From the NCBI GenBank assembly GCA_001544655.2, contig FCOD02000009.1, positions 62,001-126,000 of the forward strand: a stretch of DNA of 64,000 nucleotides, given 5' to 3'. Position 1 is the first letter of the stretch; every line of letters starts with the position of its first letter. This DNA comes from Caballeronia turbans (GTDB taxonomy: Bacteria > Pseudomonadota > Gammaproteobacteria > Burkholderiales > Burkholderiaceae). A program made the translations under genes and the position numbers. Below are positions 1 through 7,891 of this stretch, piece by piece. The notes beneath the pieces were generated by a model that saw only the letters and a program-made list of their open reading frames with translations, searched no databases and was not told the DNA's origin.

Positions 1-40
1 ACGCTTCTATTTAGAAATGACACAAGCAAGTGTCAAGCGT
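1..40. repeat. nested inverted repeat at left window edge
   Basis: ACGCTT at 1-6 is the reverse complement of AAGCGT at 35-40, and TGACAC at 18-23 is complementary to GTGTCA at 30-35. The two pairs share one base. Such nested short repeats occur at insertion-sequence ends and in some terminators, but no transposase follows to the right, so the origin cannot be decided from this window. The rest of 41-387 has no gene I can support; a 65-codon frame from 17 has no ribosome site and no recognisable product. Confidence 0.3.
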
Positions 41-387
41 GGATCGGATACAGGCGTGTCACCGGGCGGCCAGCGAAACTCGAAATGGCCTATTTCCCGA
101 CGGGGGCAAACGCTGCAAATCAAGGTAGTCAGGGAAAAACAGATGCGGTTAGTGCGGCTGATCAAGATTTGTAATTGTGCGCTTCGATATCATCGTACTC
201 GCGTTTACCCTTAACACGAAGGCGAAGATAAATACTTACGCGTGTCGGTACCACAAGATGTCGACATACCGGGTGGAAGCAGGCATACGGTCATCGTTTC
301 CGGCAGCCGCGCCGAGTGCACGCGCATAGCGCAGAATAAGACTCTGGGCACTTATAGAACGGAACGTGCCTGAAGGAAAGCAAATCC

Positions 388-1065
388 ATGGTCCAGAGAC
401 TACCCACTACAGAGAAAGCGATGAAAAAAGGAAAGACGAAAGTTACGCGTCAGGATGCCGAGCGGCTTTTTGAGGGCCTGCCGGCCGGCACCACGACAGC
501 AGCGAGCCGACCGGAAAACCCATTCGGTGACGAGCCGTTCAAGGCAGCGAGCCGTGCCGACGACGAAGCCAAGCTTTGGAAAGACAATCTCATCACGCTT
601 CCGGTGACGATCGAGTTGCCGAGTGGCTACGCGTCCGCGTCCCGCATGCGCGAGGCGCTTGCGCAGGCGTGGCGCGTGAAGTGGGTGAGAGTGACCGAAA
701 ACGAGGTTGTCGGCGATTTTCCTGAAGGATGGAAAGCCGTGCGCCCGGGAACAGGACCGACAGAGTTGCGAGATTCGTCCGACGTGGTACGCGCCGTCTA
801 CGGCTGGGCAAAGGATGCCGAGCTCAGGATATTGCCGCGCTACCTGGTGGAGTCGCAAGCGAACAGCACGAGCGGATTAGGCAGCGTGCTTGTCCGCGAC
901 CGCGAGACTGGCCAGGTCCTCGAGAGGTCATCGGTCTGGTCGGCGCAAACGGGTACGAATCATCCGGACTGGAGCCGGCTGTCGAGCTGGCTCAGCGCGC
1001 GCTATCCACACAATCGAGACCCGCTGCGGTACTGGGAAGACTGTGAGGCGAACGTCCCACGCTGA
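388..1065 (+). CDS. hypothetical protein, 225 aa
   Basis: I do not recognise the family. The ATG at 388 is preceded by a purine-rich AAGGAAAG about 8 bases upstream, which favours it over the in-frame ATG at 421. The protein has a basic, low-complexity first 50 residues, no signal peptide and no membrane segment. From about residue 65 it has a mixed alpha/beta character with several tryptophans, ending in a W-E-D-C motif near the C terminus. It stands alone, with no co-directional partner within 400 bases, and the flanking DNA looks less coding than the rest of the window. It could be an accessory-gene cargo. Confidence 0.6.
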   Translation: MVQRLPTTEKAMKKGKTKVTRQDAERLFEGLPAGTTTAASRPENPFGDEPFKAASRADDEAKLWKDNLITLPVTIELPSGYASASRMREALAQAWRVKWVRVTENEVVGDFPEGWKAVRPGTGPTELRDSSDVVRAVYGWAKDAELRILPRYLVESQANSTSGLGSVLVRDRETGQVLERSSVWSAQTGTNHPDWSRLSSWLSARYPHNRDPLRYWEDCEANVPR

Positions 1066-1468
1066 GTCGCTTTCGAAAAGGCACTCACGCGCGAATCTCG
1101 TAGCGAGCGTCATCGCGGTCGTCGACGTCGCGCCGTGCCTGTGCTTGTGCCCGGGCGGACACTGGATGACATCGCCTGCGGGGATTCCGAATCGCGGCTC
1201 CCTGCCTCGCTCGATTTGCAACTAATCGTCTAGTTCGTCTGTAGTCCGAGACAGCTACGCCAATCATCTGCGCGCCTCGTCAAGAATTAATTCGCTATCC
1301 AAAGCATCCCCGCTACATCGAAAAAAGACACGAAGCGCGCTGTGATGACCAAACGATGCCGCCGCTGATTTGCTTTCGCCAAAGCATTCGTTGGCGATGC
1401 GCGCATCGCGCTTTAGCATCGGGCGCCAGAGATGATTTCACGCTCTGGCGGCTTTCCAGGAAAACTTC
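1066..1468. other. intergenic, no supported gene
   Basis: 403 bases between two plus-strand genes. Open frames on both strands are short, arginine-rich and lack ribosome sites; nothing recognisable was found. Confidence 0.5.
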
Positions 1469-1693
1469 ATGCGATACAAGGGATATGACGTGGCACCGTC
1501 CGCACATGCGTTGCCGAGCGGCCTGTATGCGGCGAACCTGATTATCGAGAGCCACACGGCGGCGAGCGGGGCATCGTTTACGTTCGATGCGCTCGACTAC
1601 TTCTTCGAGCCCGATCACGCCATCGCATATGCGGCGCGCTGGGCCCGGCTATGGATCGATCAGCGCAGCAAGTCCGCGCGCGCCGGTGCGTGA
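1469..1693 (+). CDS. small hypothetical protein, 74 aa
   Basis: A short soluble protein starting MRYKGYDV, with an AGGAAAA ribosome site a few bases before the ATG. It has an alternating beta-strand character followed by a helix rich in aromatic and alanine residues (DALDYFF, then AIAYAARWARLWID). Small proteins of this shape are common and unassigned in Burkholderiaceae; that statement is from memory, not a search. It ends 15 bases before the stop of the convergent sulfonate-binding protein gene. No function is assigned. Confidence 0.6.
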   Translation: MRYKGYDVAPSAHALPSGLYAANLIIESHTAASGASFTFDALDYFFEPDHAIAYAARWARLWIDQRSKSARAGA

Positions 1694-1708
1694 CAGGGCG
1701 CGCGGCGC

Positions 1709-2698
1709 TCAGGCGAGATCGGGCGGTGCGGCCTTGAGCACATCGACGTGCTTCGGTATGAGGCCGAGCTCGACGAACGTATCGGCGATCTGCTGCTGCT
1801 CGCCGATGATGTCGCGCGTAATGACCTCCGTGCCGAACGCCTGCCGGCTCACCGCGAGTTCTACGACAGGTTGCGGCAAGCCCCAAAGCCGCGCGAGCTC
1901 GCGCGCGAGTTCGTCCGGATGCTGCTTGCCCCACTGATCGACCGCCTTGATTTCCTCGATGACGATGCGGATCACATCGGGATTCTTCGCCACATAACGC
2001 TGCGACGAAAAATAGTAAGCGCGATTGCCGACGACGCCGCTCGTATCCGCCACGATGCGCGCATTCAGCGTCTTCTGCGCCGCGGCGAAGAACGGGTCCC
2101 AGATGACCCACGCATCGATGGAGCCGCGCTCGAACGCGGCGCGCGCATCGGCGGGGGCGAGAAAGGCCAGTTCGACGTCGCCATACCGGAGACCGTGCTT
2201 GCGCAGCAGCTTCACGAGAAAGTAATGGACGTTGCTGCCCTTGTTGAGCGCCACGCGCTTGCCCTTCAGATCCGCCGCCGCTCTGATCGACGATTGCGCG
2301 GGGACGATCACGGCTTCGGATTGCGGTCGCGCGGGCGTCGCCGCGACATACGCGAGCGGCGCACCGGCCGCCTGCGCGAAGATCGGCGGCGCCTCGCCGA
2401 CGTCGCCGAAATCGATCGAGCCGACATTGAGCGCTTCCAGTTGCACGGGGCCGGCGGAAAACTCCGTCCAGCTCACGGATACGTTGAGCGGCGCCAGCCG
2501 CTTTTCCAGCGTGGCGCGTCCCTTGAGCAGGTTCAGATAACCCTTCTGGTTGCCGATGCGAAGCACGCGCGGCTCTCCTTGCGCGCCCTGCTGCGCGAAG
2601 GCTGCGGGCATCGCGGCAAATGCGGCGGCGCTCGCCGCGGCGCGCGCGGAAAGAGACAGGAAAGCACGGCGAGCAGCGATAGGTCTACGTTTGGACAT
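1709..2698 (-). CDS. ssuA: aliphatic sulfonate ABC transporter substrate-binding protein (SsuA-like)
   Basis: Periplasmic binding protein expected to deliver alkanesulfonates or taurine-like compounds to an SsuBC importer. The 329-residue length is normal. The N terminus carries an RRAFLS stretch followed by a long alanine-rich hydrophobic segment ending AFAQ, consistent with Tat- or Sec-type export. The mature part begins with the family pattern LRIGNQKGYL and later has VGSIDFGDVGEAPP and GSNVHYFLVKLL, typical of SsuA/TauA/NrtA proteins. No SsuB or SsuC follows, so the gene is an orphan here. An SsuD-like remnant lies just upstream on the opposite strand. No strong ribosome site is visible before the ATG at 2698. 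Confidence 0.88.
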   Translation of the reverse strand: MSKRRPIAARRAFLSLSARAAASAAAFAAMPAAFAQQGAQGEPRVLRIGNQKGYLNLLKGRATLEKRLAPLNVSVSWTEFSAGPVQLEALNVGSIDFGDVGEAPPIFAQAAGAPLAYVAATPARPQSEAVIVPAQSSIRAAADLKGKRVALNKGSNVHYFLVKLLRKHGLRYGDVELAFLAPADARAAFERGSIDAWVIWDPFFAAAQKTLNARIVADTSGVVGNRAYYFSSQRYVAKNPDVIRIVIEEIKAVDQWGKQHPDELARELARLWGLPQPVVELAVSRQAFGTEVITRDIIGEQQQIADTFVELGLIPKHVDVLKAAPPDLA

Positions 2699-2871
2699 GA
2701 CGGGAATCCGGCGTTTCTAAGGAGCCTCAGATCGTAGAGCGAAGGCGCATACGGACCAACGTAGCAATGGAGATAACGCTATCGTCATCGCGTTCATATG
2801 CTTGTGCTTCCGGTGGATAGCCGATTTCACCGCGTTCGCGCGCAACGCCGGGCCGAATCTCTCAGTCTGCT

Positions 2872-3020
2872 TTCGGACCTGGACTGGTGCGAAGCCGTGG
2901 GCGGGCTCTGGTCGGCGACGCACAGACAGTGGCGGCGCGCTGCAGGAATATGCAAAGGCCGGCGCGGACAGCTTCGTGCTGCCGGGCTATTGGCGTTTGA
3001 ATTTCCGCTTCGCCGGGCAA
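2872..3020 (+). pseudogene. remnant of an SsuD-like FMN-dependent alkanesulfonate monooxygenase (C-terminal end)
   Basis: Frame 1 from 2872 reads FGPGLVRSRGRALVGDAQTV and then AAR up to 2940. One frame over, beginning with the shared base 2940, translation continues LQEYAKAGADSFVLPGY. Joined, they match the C terminus of the SsuD/LLM class (G-L-V...ALVG...VAARL.EYA..GAD.F.LSGY). A single lost C at the CGC/CTG junction explains the break. The catalytic barrel (about 300 residues) is absent and upstream frames are closed by stops. This is a decayed gene, not a functional enzyme. Confidence 0.7.
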
Positions 3021-3092
3021 GGGGCGCGTCACGACCGGCGCGTCACGGCCCGCGGTGAAGAAGCGGAGTTTGTCATCGTAAGGGAGGAGTAG

Positions 3093-3314
3093 ATGAAGAT
3101 GGCTCACCGGGTCACGTCGTCGACGAGCGGCCCCGAATGGGGACTGGTGTTCGGTTTGATCATGACGGCGATCGGCGTGGCACTGTGGTACCGCGGCGTG
3201 TCTTCGTTCGCCGATACGGTCGACCAGTCGCTGGGTGTCGCGGCCTTGCTCGTGGGCGTTTTCATGTCCGTGTACGCCGGCCGCGAAACCCTTCACGCGA
3301 GACGGCGCAAGTAG
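3093..3314 (+). CDS. small two-helix membrane protein, 73 aa
   Basis: An excellent ribosome site (AAGGGAGGAG) precedes the ATG at 3093. The sequence shows a hydrophilic N terminus, a first membrane segment (about residues 17-33, LVFGLIMTAIGVALWY), a short loop, a second segment (about 46-62, LGVAALLVGVFMSVYAG) and a basic RRRK tail, suggesting both ends face the cytoplasm. Function is unknown. It starts immediately after the SsuD remnant, so its ribosome site lies inside the decayed region. Confidence 0.65.
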   Translation: MKMAHRVTSSTSGPEWGLVFGLIMTAIGVALWYRGVSSFADTVDQSLGVAALLVGVFMSVYAGRETLHARRRK

Positions 3315-3596
3315 CATCGGACCCGGCTGTCTCGAACGTTCGGGCAGCTACTCGATCTGCAAGGCTTCGTTCGAGAATCCCGCGAAGGCGCTCGACGGCG
3401 CATCGGGGGTCGGCGTCAGCGCAGGCTACGCGATCGGCGCGACGCAGCACGACCACGAGCGCCTCGACGATCAGATAACCGCCGCCGGCCCGCACGCATT
3501 ATCGGTGGCTATATCGAAAGACAAAAAAGTCATTTCCGCTGTGCAGCCGACGATTTCATACTGAAGCGTTGATCCGCCGCGCAAAGGGGAAGACCG

Positions 3597-5012
3597 ATGA
3601 GCAACAGATCGATTACCGGCGACGCCGTCGCGGGAAACGCCGTACCGTCGAGCGAAGCGCGCAGACCTTTCGGCACGGAAGACTGGTGGGCAGTCGCCAT
3701 CGGCTTGCTTGCGATCGTCATCGCGTATGCGCTGTTCGCCTCGGGCAGCAGCATCAAATGGCTGGCCGTCGCGCCGGCGAAATGGTCGGGCATCGGGCAA
3801 CTCGCGGGCGATCTCGGCAAGCATGCGAGCGGCTACGTCGCGCTCTTCATCACGTTCGCGGCGGTGTTTTCGGTTGCCATCGCCGCGCTCGGCCTGCACG
3901 TCGGGCGATTCCTCGCGGGCTTTCTCGTCATCTTCGTCGTGTCGACGATCATCTTCGCGGCGGGCGCATGGGTAGAGGCGAGCGCCTACAACCTCGAACC
4001 GCCGCTGATCGCGCTGGCGCTCGGGCTCTTCGTGTCGAACCTCTTCACGTTGCCCGCCTGGCTCGCACCGGCGCTGCGCGTCGAGTTCTATATCAAGGTC
4101 GGCATCGTGCTGCTCGGCGCGACGCTGCCGCTCACGCTGATCGTCTGGGCAGGACCGGTCGCGATCGGACAGGCAACCATCGTGTCGCTCGTCACCTTCT
4201 TCGTGATCTACGGCGCGGCGCGGGCGCTTGCCATCGACAAGCGCTTTGCCGCAGTGCTGGGCGTCGGCGGCGCGGTATGCGGCGTGTCGGCCGCCATCGC
4301 GATCGCCGGCGCGGTGCGCGCGCGGCGCGAACAGGCGTCGGTGGCGATCACGCTGGTCGTCGTCTGGGCGATCGTGATGGTGTTCGCGCTGCCCGCCGTT
4401 TCGCGCGCGCTCGGTCTGCCGACCGGCGTCGCGGGCGCATGGATCGGCACGTCCGAATTCGCCGATGCCGCCGGCATCGCCGCTGCGCAGGCCTACGGCG
4501 ATTTCGCGCGGCATGCGCCGGGCGTCGTGGCCGGCGCGCCCGATGCGTCGCTGCAGGCCTTCGTGCTGATGAAGGTCGTCGGGCGCGATATCTGGATCGG
4601 CATCTGGGCGTTCGTGCTCGCGATCGTCGCGACTACACGCTGGGAGCGCGATGCCGCCGACGGCGTGCAGGCCAAACCGAGCGCCCGCGAAATCTGGACG
4701 CGCTTTCCGAAGTTCGTGATCGGCTTCGTCGTCGCTTCGGCGATCGTCACGTGGATCGCATCGCACTACACGCTGGCGGACTATCGCAGCATCGTGACGC
4801 CCGCGTTCGTCGCGCCGATCGTCGCGCTGCGCACCTGGGCCTTCACGTTCTGCTTCCTGAGCATCGGACTGACGACGCGCTTCTCGACGCTCGCCGGAAC
4901 CGGCGCGCGGCCGCTCGCGGCTTTCACGGCAGGCGTCGCGGTCAATGTCGTGATCGGCTATCTGCTGTCGGTGCATCTCTTCGCGCCGTATTGGTCGGCG
5001 CTCGGGCAATGA
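3597..5012 (+). CDS. YeiH/UPF0324-family putative sulfate exporter
   Basis: Integral membrane protein of 471 residues with about 11-12 hydrophobic segments. It has the signature of the YeiH (putative sulfate exporter, Cons_hypoth698) family: repeated inverted halves with GVGGAVCGVSAAIAIAGA and GTSEFADAAGIAAAQAYG. The central VRARRE stretch between helices is typical. Length exceeds the small YeiH proteins (about 340) because of an N-terminal extension of about 120 residues carrying three extra membrane segments. The ATG at 3597 has an AAAGGGGAAG site. The gene overlaps the next by four bases (ATGA), implying translational coupling. Substrate is inferred from family naming only. Confidence 0.85.
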   Translation: MSNRSITGDAVAGNAVPSSEARRPFGTEDWWAVAIGLLAIVIAYALFASGSSIKWLAVAPAKWSGIGQLAGDLGKHASGYVALFITFAAVFSVAIAALGLHVGRFLAGFLVIFVVSTIIFAAGAWVEASAYNLEPPLIALALGLFVSNLFTLPAWLAPALRVEFYIKVGIVLLGATLPLTLIVWAGPVAIGQATIVSLVTFFVIYGAARALAIDKRFAAVLGVGGAVCGVSAAIAIAGAVRARREQASVAITLVVVWAIVMVFALPAVSRALGLPTGVAGAWIGTSEFADAAGIAAAQAYGDFARHAPGVVAGAPDASLQAFVLMKVVGRDIWIGIWAFVLAIVATTRWERDAADGVQAKPSAREIWTRFPKFVIGFVVASAIVTWIASHYTLADYRSIVTPAFVAPIVALRTWAFTFCFLSIGLTTRFSTLAGTGARPLAAFTAGVAVNVVIGYLLSVHLFAPYWSALGQ

Positions 5013-5242
5013 GCGCGCGGCCTTGCGCGGGCGCGCCCGAATGCGGGCGATGCCGCCATTGGGCCGATGACCGCGCGTTGCTCGAAAAGCGTATCCCCGG
5101 GCTTGCGTCGTTCGGCTCGGCGTACGGCGCGAGCGTGGGCGAAAGCCGGTTGTGCCTGCGCCACGACCGGCTGACGATGCCGCGTGATCGCTGCATCGCG
5201 TTCGTCGCGCGAGCGGCAGTCGATACGCCGTCTCACGATTGA
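5009..5242 (+). CDS. cysteine-rich small protein, 77 aa
   Basis: Starts at the ATG overlapping the exporter stop (ATGA at 5009-5012). Five cysteines lie at residues 6, 12, 15, 49 and 62 (PECGRCRHW, then SRLCLRHD and PRDRCIAF), with nearby histidines, which suggests a metal or iron-sulfur site. No membrane segment is present. I do not recognise a named family. The coupling to the sulfate/sulfite-type exporter suggests a cytoplasmic partner, which is inference. Confidence 0.7.
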   Translation: MSARPCAGAPECGRCRHWADDRALLEKRIPGLASFGSAYGASVGESRLCLRHDRLTMPRDRCIAFVARAAVDTPSHD

Positions 5243-5246
5243 CGAC

Positions 5247-5262
5247 CTGCAATGCATTGCAG
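5247..5262. promoter_or_regulatory. perfect 16-bp palindrome, candidate operator
   Basis: CTGCAATGCATTGCAG is its own reverse complement. It lies four bases after the stop of the cysteine-rich gene and about 70 bases before the ATG of the CmcJ-like oxygenase gene, where a dimeric repressor or activator would bind. No regulator gene is adjacent in this window. Confidence 0.5.
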
Positions 5263-5332
5263 AAAAGCTTCGTTGTGGAACCGTTCCCGGCGGCCTAGAT
5301 TTTGAAGCAATGGTCCTGCACGGAGCGAAACC

Positions 5333-6163
5333 ATGAGCAATGTGGTGGTCGAACAACCGGTCGAAGTCGAGGCCGCACTCAACTATCTCGTGCCCACGGG
5401 CGTCAGGCCGACTGCCTACGCTTACGAGCCGCCGCCCGGCGTGCCGCGCCGCACCGGCGAATATCGCACGCATGCGGTGACGATCTCGAATGCGCGGCTG
5501 CGCCCGCCGCCGGGCGGTCTGTCGCTCGACAGGAACGGTTTCGAGCTGCATCGCGAGCCAAGCGCACTGTCCGATTTCTCCGACGATGCCGCCATTCGTT
5601 CGGTCTACTACTCGCAATCCGAGCGTCTGCTGAAGCAGTGGACGGGCGCGAAGCGCGTCGTCATCTTCGATCACACGCTGCGCGACGGCAGCGCCGCGCG
5701 CGCGAACGGTGTCAGGGAGCCCGTGCATCTGATCCACAACGATCAGACCTTCGTATCGGGACCGCGCCGCGTACGCGATCATGTTCCCGCCGACGAAGCC
5801 GCGCGACTGCTGCAAGGGCGCTTCGCGATCGTCAATCTGTGGCGGCCGGTGGGCGACGTGGTCGAGTCTTCGCCGCTCGCACTGTGCGACTCGCGCAGCA
5901 TCGATGAGCGCGATATCGTCGCGCAGGACTTCATCTATCCGACGATGACCGGCGAAACCTATGCGTTCGTCCACAACCCGCGGCATCGCTGGTACTACTT
6001 TCCGCGGATGTCGCCCGACGAGGCGCTGCTCATCAAGATCTACGACTCGGCGGGCGATGGCCTCGCGCGCCTCACCGCGCACACCGCCTTCGACGATCCG
6101 GCTTCGCCGCCCGACGCGCGGCCGCGCCGCAGCATCGAACTGCGCACCTTGCTATTTTTCTGA
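5333..6163 (+). CDS. CmcJ/NvfI-family 2-oxoglutarate/Fe(II)-dependent oxygenase-like protein
   Basis: 276 residues, soluble, no signal peptide. The central VHLIHNDQT motif gives the H-x-D iron-binding pair typical of the CmcJ/NvfI (GA4 desaturase-like) family. A later histidine in NPRHRWYYFPRM and the arginine in SIELRTL near the C terminus fit the distal histidine and 2-oxoglutarate-binding arginine. The ribosome site CGGAGCG sits 6-7 bases before the ATG. The family is often mis-annotated as methyltransferase. Substrate is unknown; the gene stands as a single transcription unit behind the palindrome at 5247. Confidence 0.8.
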   Translation: MSNVVVEQPVEVEAALNYLVPTGVRPTAYAYEPPPGVPRRTGEYRTHAVTISNARLRPPPGGLSLDRNGFELHREPSALSDFSDDAAIRSVYYSQSERLLKQWTGAKRVVIFDHTLRDGSAARANGVREPVHLIHNDQTFVSGPRRVRDHVPADEAARLLQGRFAIVNLWRPVGDVVESSPLALCDSRSIDERDIVAQDFIYPTMTGETYAFVHNPRHRWYYFPRMSPDEALLIKIYDSAGDGLARLTAHTAFDDPASPPDARPRRSIELRTLLFF

Positions 6164-6168
6164 AGCGC

Positions 6169-6189
6169 AACGAGCCGCCGTCGCTCGTT
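6169..6189. terminator. short hairpin between convergent genes
   Basis: AACGAGC (6169-6175) pairs with GCTCGTT (6183-6189) around a seven-base loop, between the stops of the oxygenase gene (6163) and the hybrid kinase gene (6205). It has no long T tract, so it is only a plausible terminator for either strand. Confidence 0.35.
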
Positions 6190-6204
6190 CCCAGACAAGA
6201 TCGA

Positions 6205-7887
6205 TCAATGGGCCTTGAGCGCCGCGCGGACAGTGCGTGCGAGTTCGTCGAGCTGGAAAGGCTTGCGCAGCGCGGTAAAGTGCGTTGCCGTGATCTTTGC
6301 GATATCGACGTCCGCGTATCCGGTGGCGAGGATCACTGGAATGTCGGGCCGGATATCGCGCACACGCATCAGGACTTGCACGCCGTTCAAGCCCGGCATC
6401 GCATAGTCGACGATCAGCAAGTCCGGCTTGTCGGTGTCGAGGCGCGACAAGCCGCTTGCGCCGTCGTGCGCGTGCGTGACCTTATAGCCCAGCACCTCCA
6501 GGCATTCGACGAGCATCGCGCGCACTTCTTCGTCGTCCTCGATGACGAGAATGTGACGTGCAAGGAGCGGGACATCGGGCGAAGCGGCTTCGACGCTCGA
6601 CTCCGCAATATCGCTCACGCTGACCGGAAGCCAGATCTGCACCGTCGTTCCCTTGCCCGGCTCGCTCTCGATGCGCGCTTCGCCGCCCGCTTGTCGAGCG
6701 ATGCCATAGACCTGACTGAGTCCAAGCCCCGTTCCTTTTCCAATCGGCTTGGTCGTGAAGAATGGATCGAAGACACGTGAGAGCACGTTCGGCTCGATAC
6801 CGGAGCCGGAATCGCTGACGCTGACCACGACATAACGTCCCGCAGGGAGCGCCGCATCGTCCGACGTTCGTTCGTCGGCATGAATGGAGAGGCGTCCGCC
6901 GCCGGGCATCGCGTCGCGCGCGTTGATCGCGAGGTTCAGGACCGCGAGCTCGAGCTGGTTGGCATCGGCCTTCGTCCAGAGGTGCCTGGAACTCGAAGTC
7001 GTCGACAAGTCGATATGCGATCCGAGCGAGATCGAAATGATGTCTCGCATTCCGTCCAGCAATGGGGCAACGTTGATTGCCTTGAGGTCGAGGTTGCTCG
7101 TGCGGGAAAACGTCAGTAACTGCGCGGTGAGCTTCGCCCCTCGTTCGGTGGCGCGCTTCGTCGTCGCGGCCATCCTGCGGACGCGCTCGTCATCGCTGAT
7201 GCGCGAGAGCAGTTCAGCGTTCGCCATGATGATGTTGAGCAGATTATTGAAGTCATGCGCGATGCCGCCCGTCAACTGTCCGAGCGCTTCCATCTTCTGA
7301 GACTGAACGAGCACTGCTTGCACCTTGGCGCGCTCATGAATCTCTTTCATGAGGCGATTGTTCGCCGACGCGAGTTCCTGCGTGCGCTCCTCGATGCGGC
7401 TCTCGAGGGATGCGTTGAGCTTTTCCAGTGCTTCCTGAGCTTGTGCCCGTTCGATCAGATGCTCTTGCGATTCCGCAAGATGTCGACGTGCGTCATATTG
7501 TCGAGTGCGAGCGCGCAACGCCGAGGCGACCGCGCGGCGCAGGGTTTCCGAATTCAACGGCCGCTCGAGCACCAGGACATTGCCCAGTCGCTCGAGCATG
7601 TCGATGCTCGCCGCCGAACGCCCGCTCGAGAGTTTCCCGGAAAGCAGCACCACCGGAAGGTCCGACCAGGCCGCCTGCTTTTGCAGCCATTGCGCAATCG
7701 CCGCACCGTTGTCATGCCGAAGCGACTCTTCGGTCATGATGGCGAGGCCCGCGCCCCGGTCGAGTTCCGTCGCAAGCTCATGCAAGTCGGCGCATACGAA
7801 GCACGTGCGATTTTCCGGCGCGAGGACGTCGGTGATCACACGGGCGTCGCGGCCGAACGGGGCCAGAATTAGAACGCGATACTCCAT
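6205..7887 (-). CDS. hybrid sensor histidine kinase/response regulator
   Basis: About 560 residues from the ATG at 7887. The N-terminal 130 residues are receiver-like but poor in acidic-pocket residues. A coiled coil follows (about 140-195, ESRIEERTQELASANNRL). The dimerisation/phosphoacceptor helix has MEALGQLTGGIAHDFNNLL with the phospho-histidine near residue 212. The HATPase domain shows NLAINARDAM (N box), VSDSGSGI (G1) and GKGTGLGLSQVYG (G2). A C-terminal receiver has LVIEDDEEV and the phospho-aspartate near 494 (LLIVDYAMPG). No membrane segment is seen, so it is cytoplasmic. Its start lies four bases after the stop of the KaiC-like gene with no separate ribosome site, implying coupling. 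Confidence 0.9.
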   Translation of the reverse strand: MEYRVLILAPFGRDARVITDVLAPENRTCFVCADLHELATELDRGAGLAIMTEESLRHDNGAAIAQWLQKQAAWSDLPVVLLSGKLSSGRSAASIDMLERLGNVLVLERPLNSETLRRAVASALRARTRQYDARRHLAESQEHLIERAQAQEALEKLNASLESRIEERTQELASANNRLMKEIHERAKVQAVLVQSQKMEALGQLTGGIAHDFNNLLNIIMANAELLSRISDDERVRRMAATTKRATERGAKLTAQLLTFSRTSNLDLKAINVAPLLDGMRDIISISLGSHIDLSTTSSSRHLWTKADANQLELAVLNLAINARDAMPGGGRLSIHADERTSDDAALPAGRYVVVSVSDSGSGIEPNVLSRVFDPFFTTKPIGKGTGLGLSQVYGIARQAGGEARIESEPGKGTTVQIWLPVSVSDIAESSVEAASPDVPLLARHILVIEDDEEVRAMLVECLEVLGYKVTHAHDGASGLSRLDTDKPDLLIVDYAMPGLNGVQVLMRVRDIRPDIPVILATGYADVDIAKITATHFTALRKPFQLDELARTVRAALKAH

Positions 7888-7891
7888 TTTG

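Noticed and set aside
17-214. 65-codon frame at the left edge
   Set aside because: No ribosome site, irregular composition and it overlaps the inverted repeat.
3471-5252. Minus-strand frame opposite the YeiH-type exporter
   Set aside because: Charged low-complexity translation; plus-strand exporter is certain.
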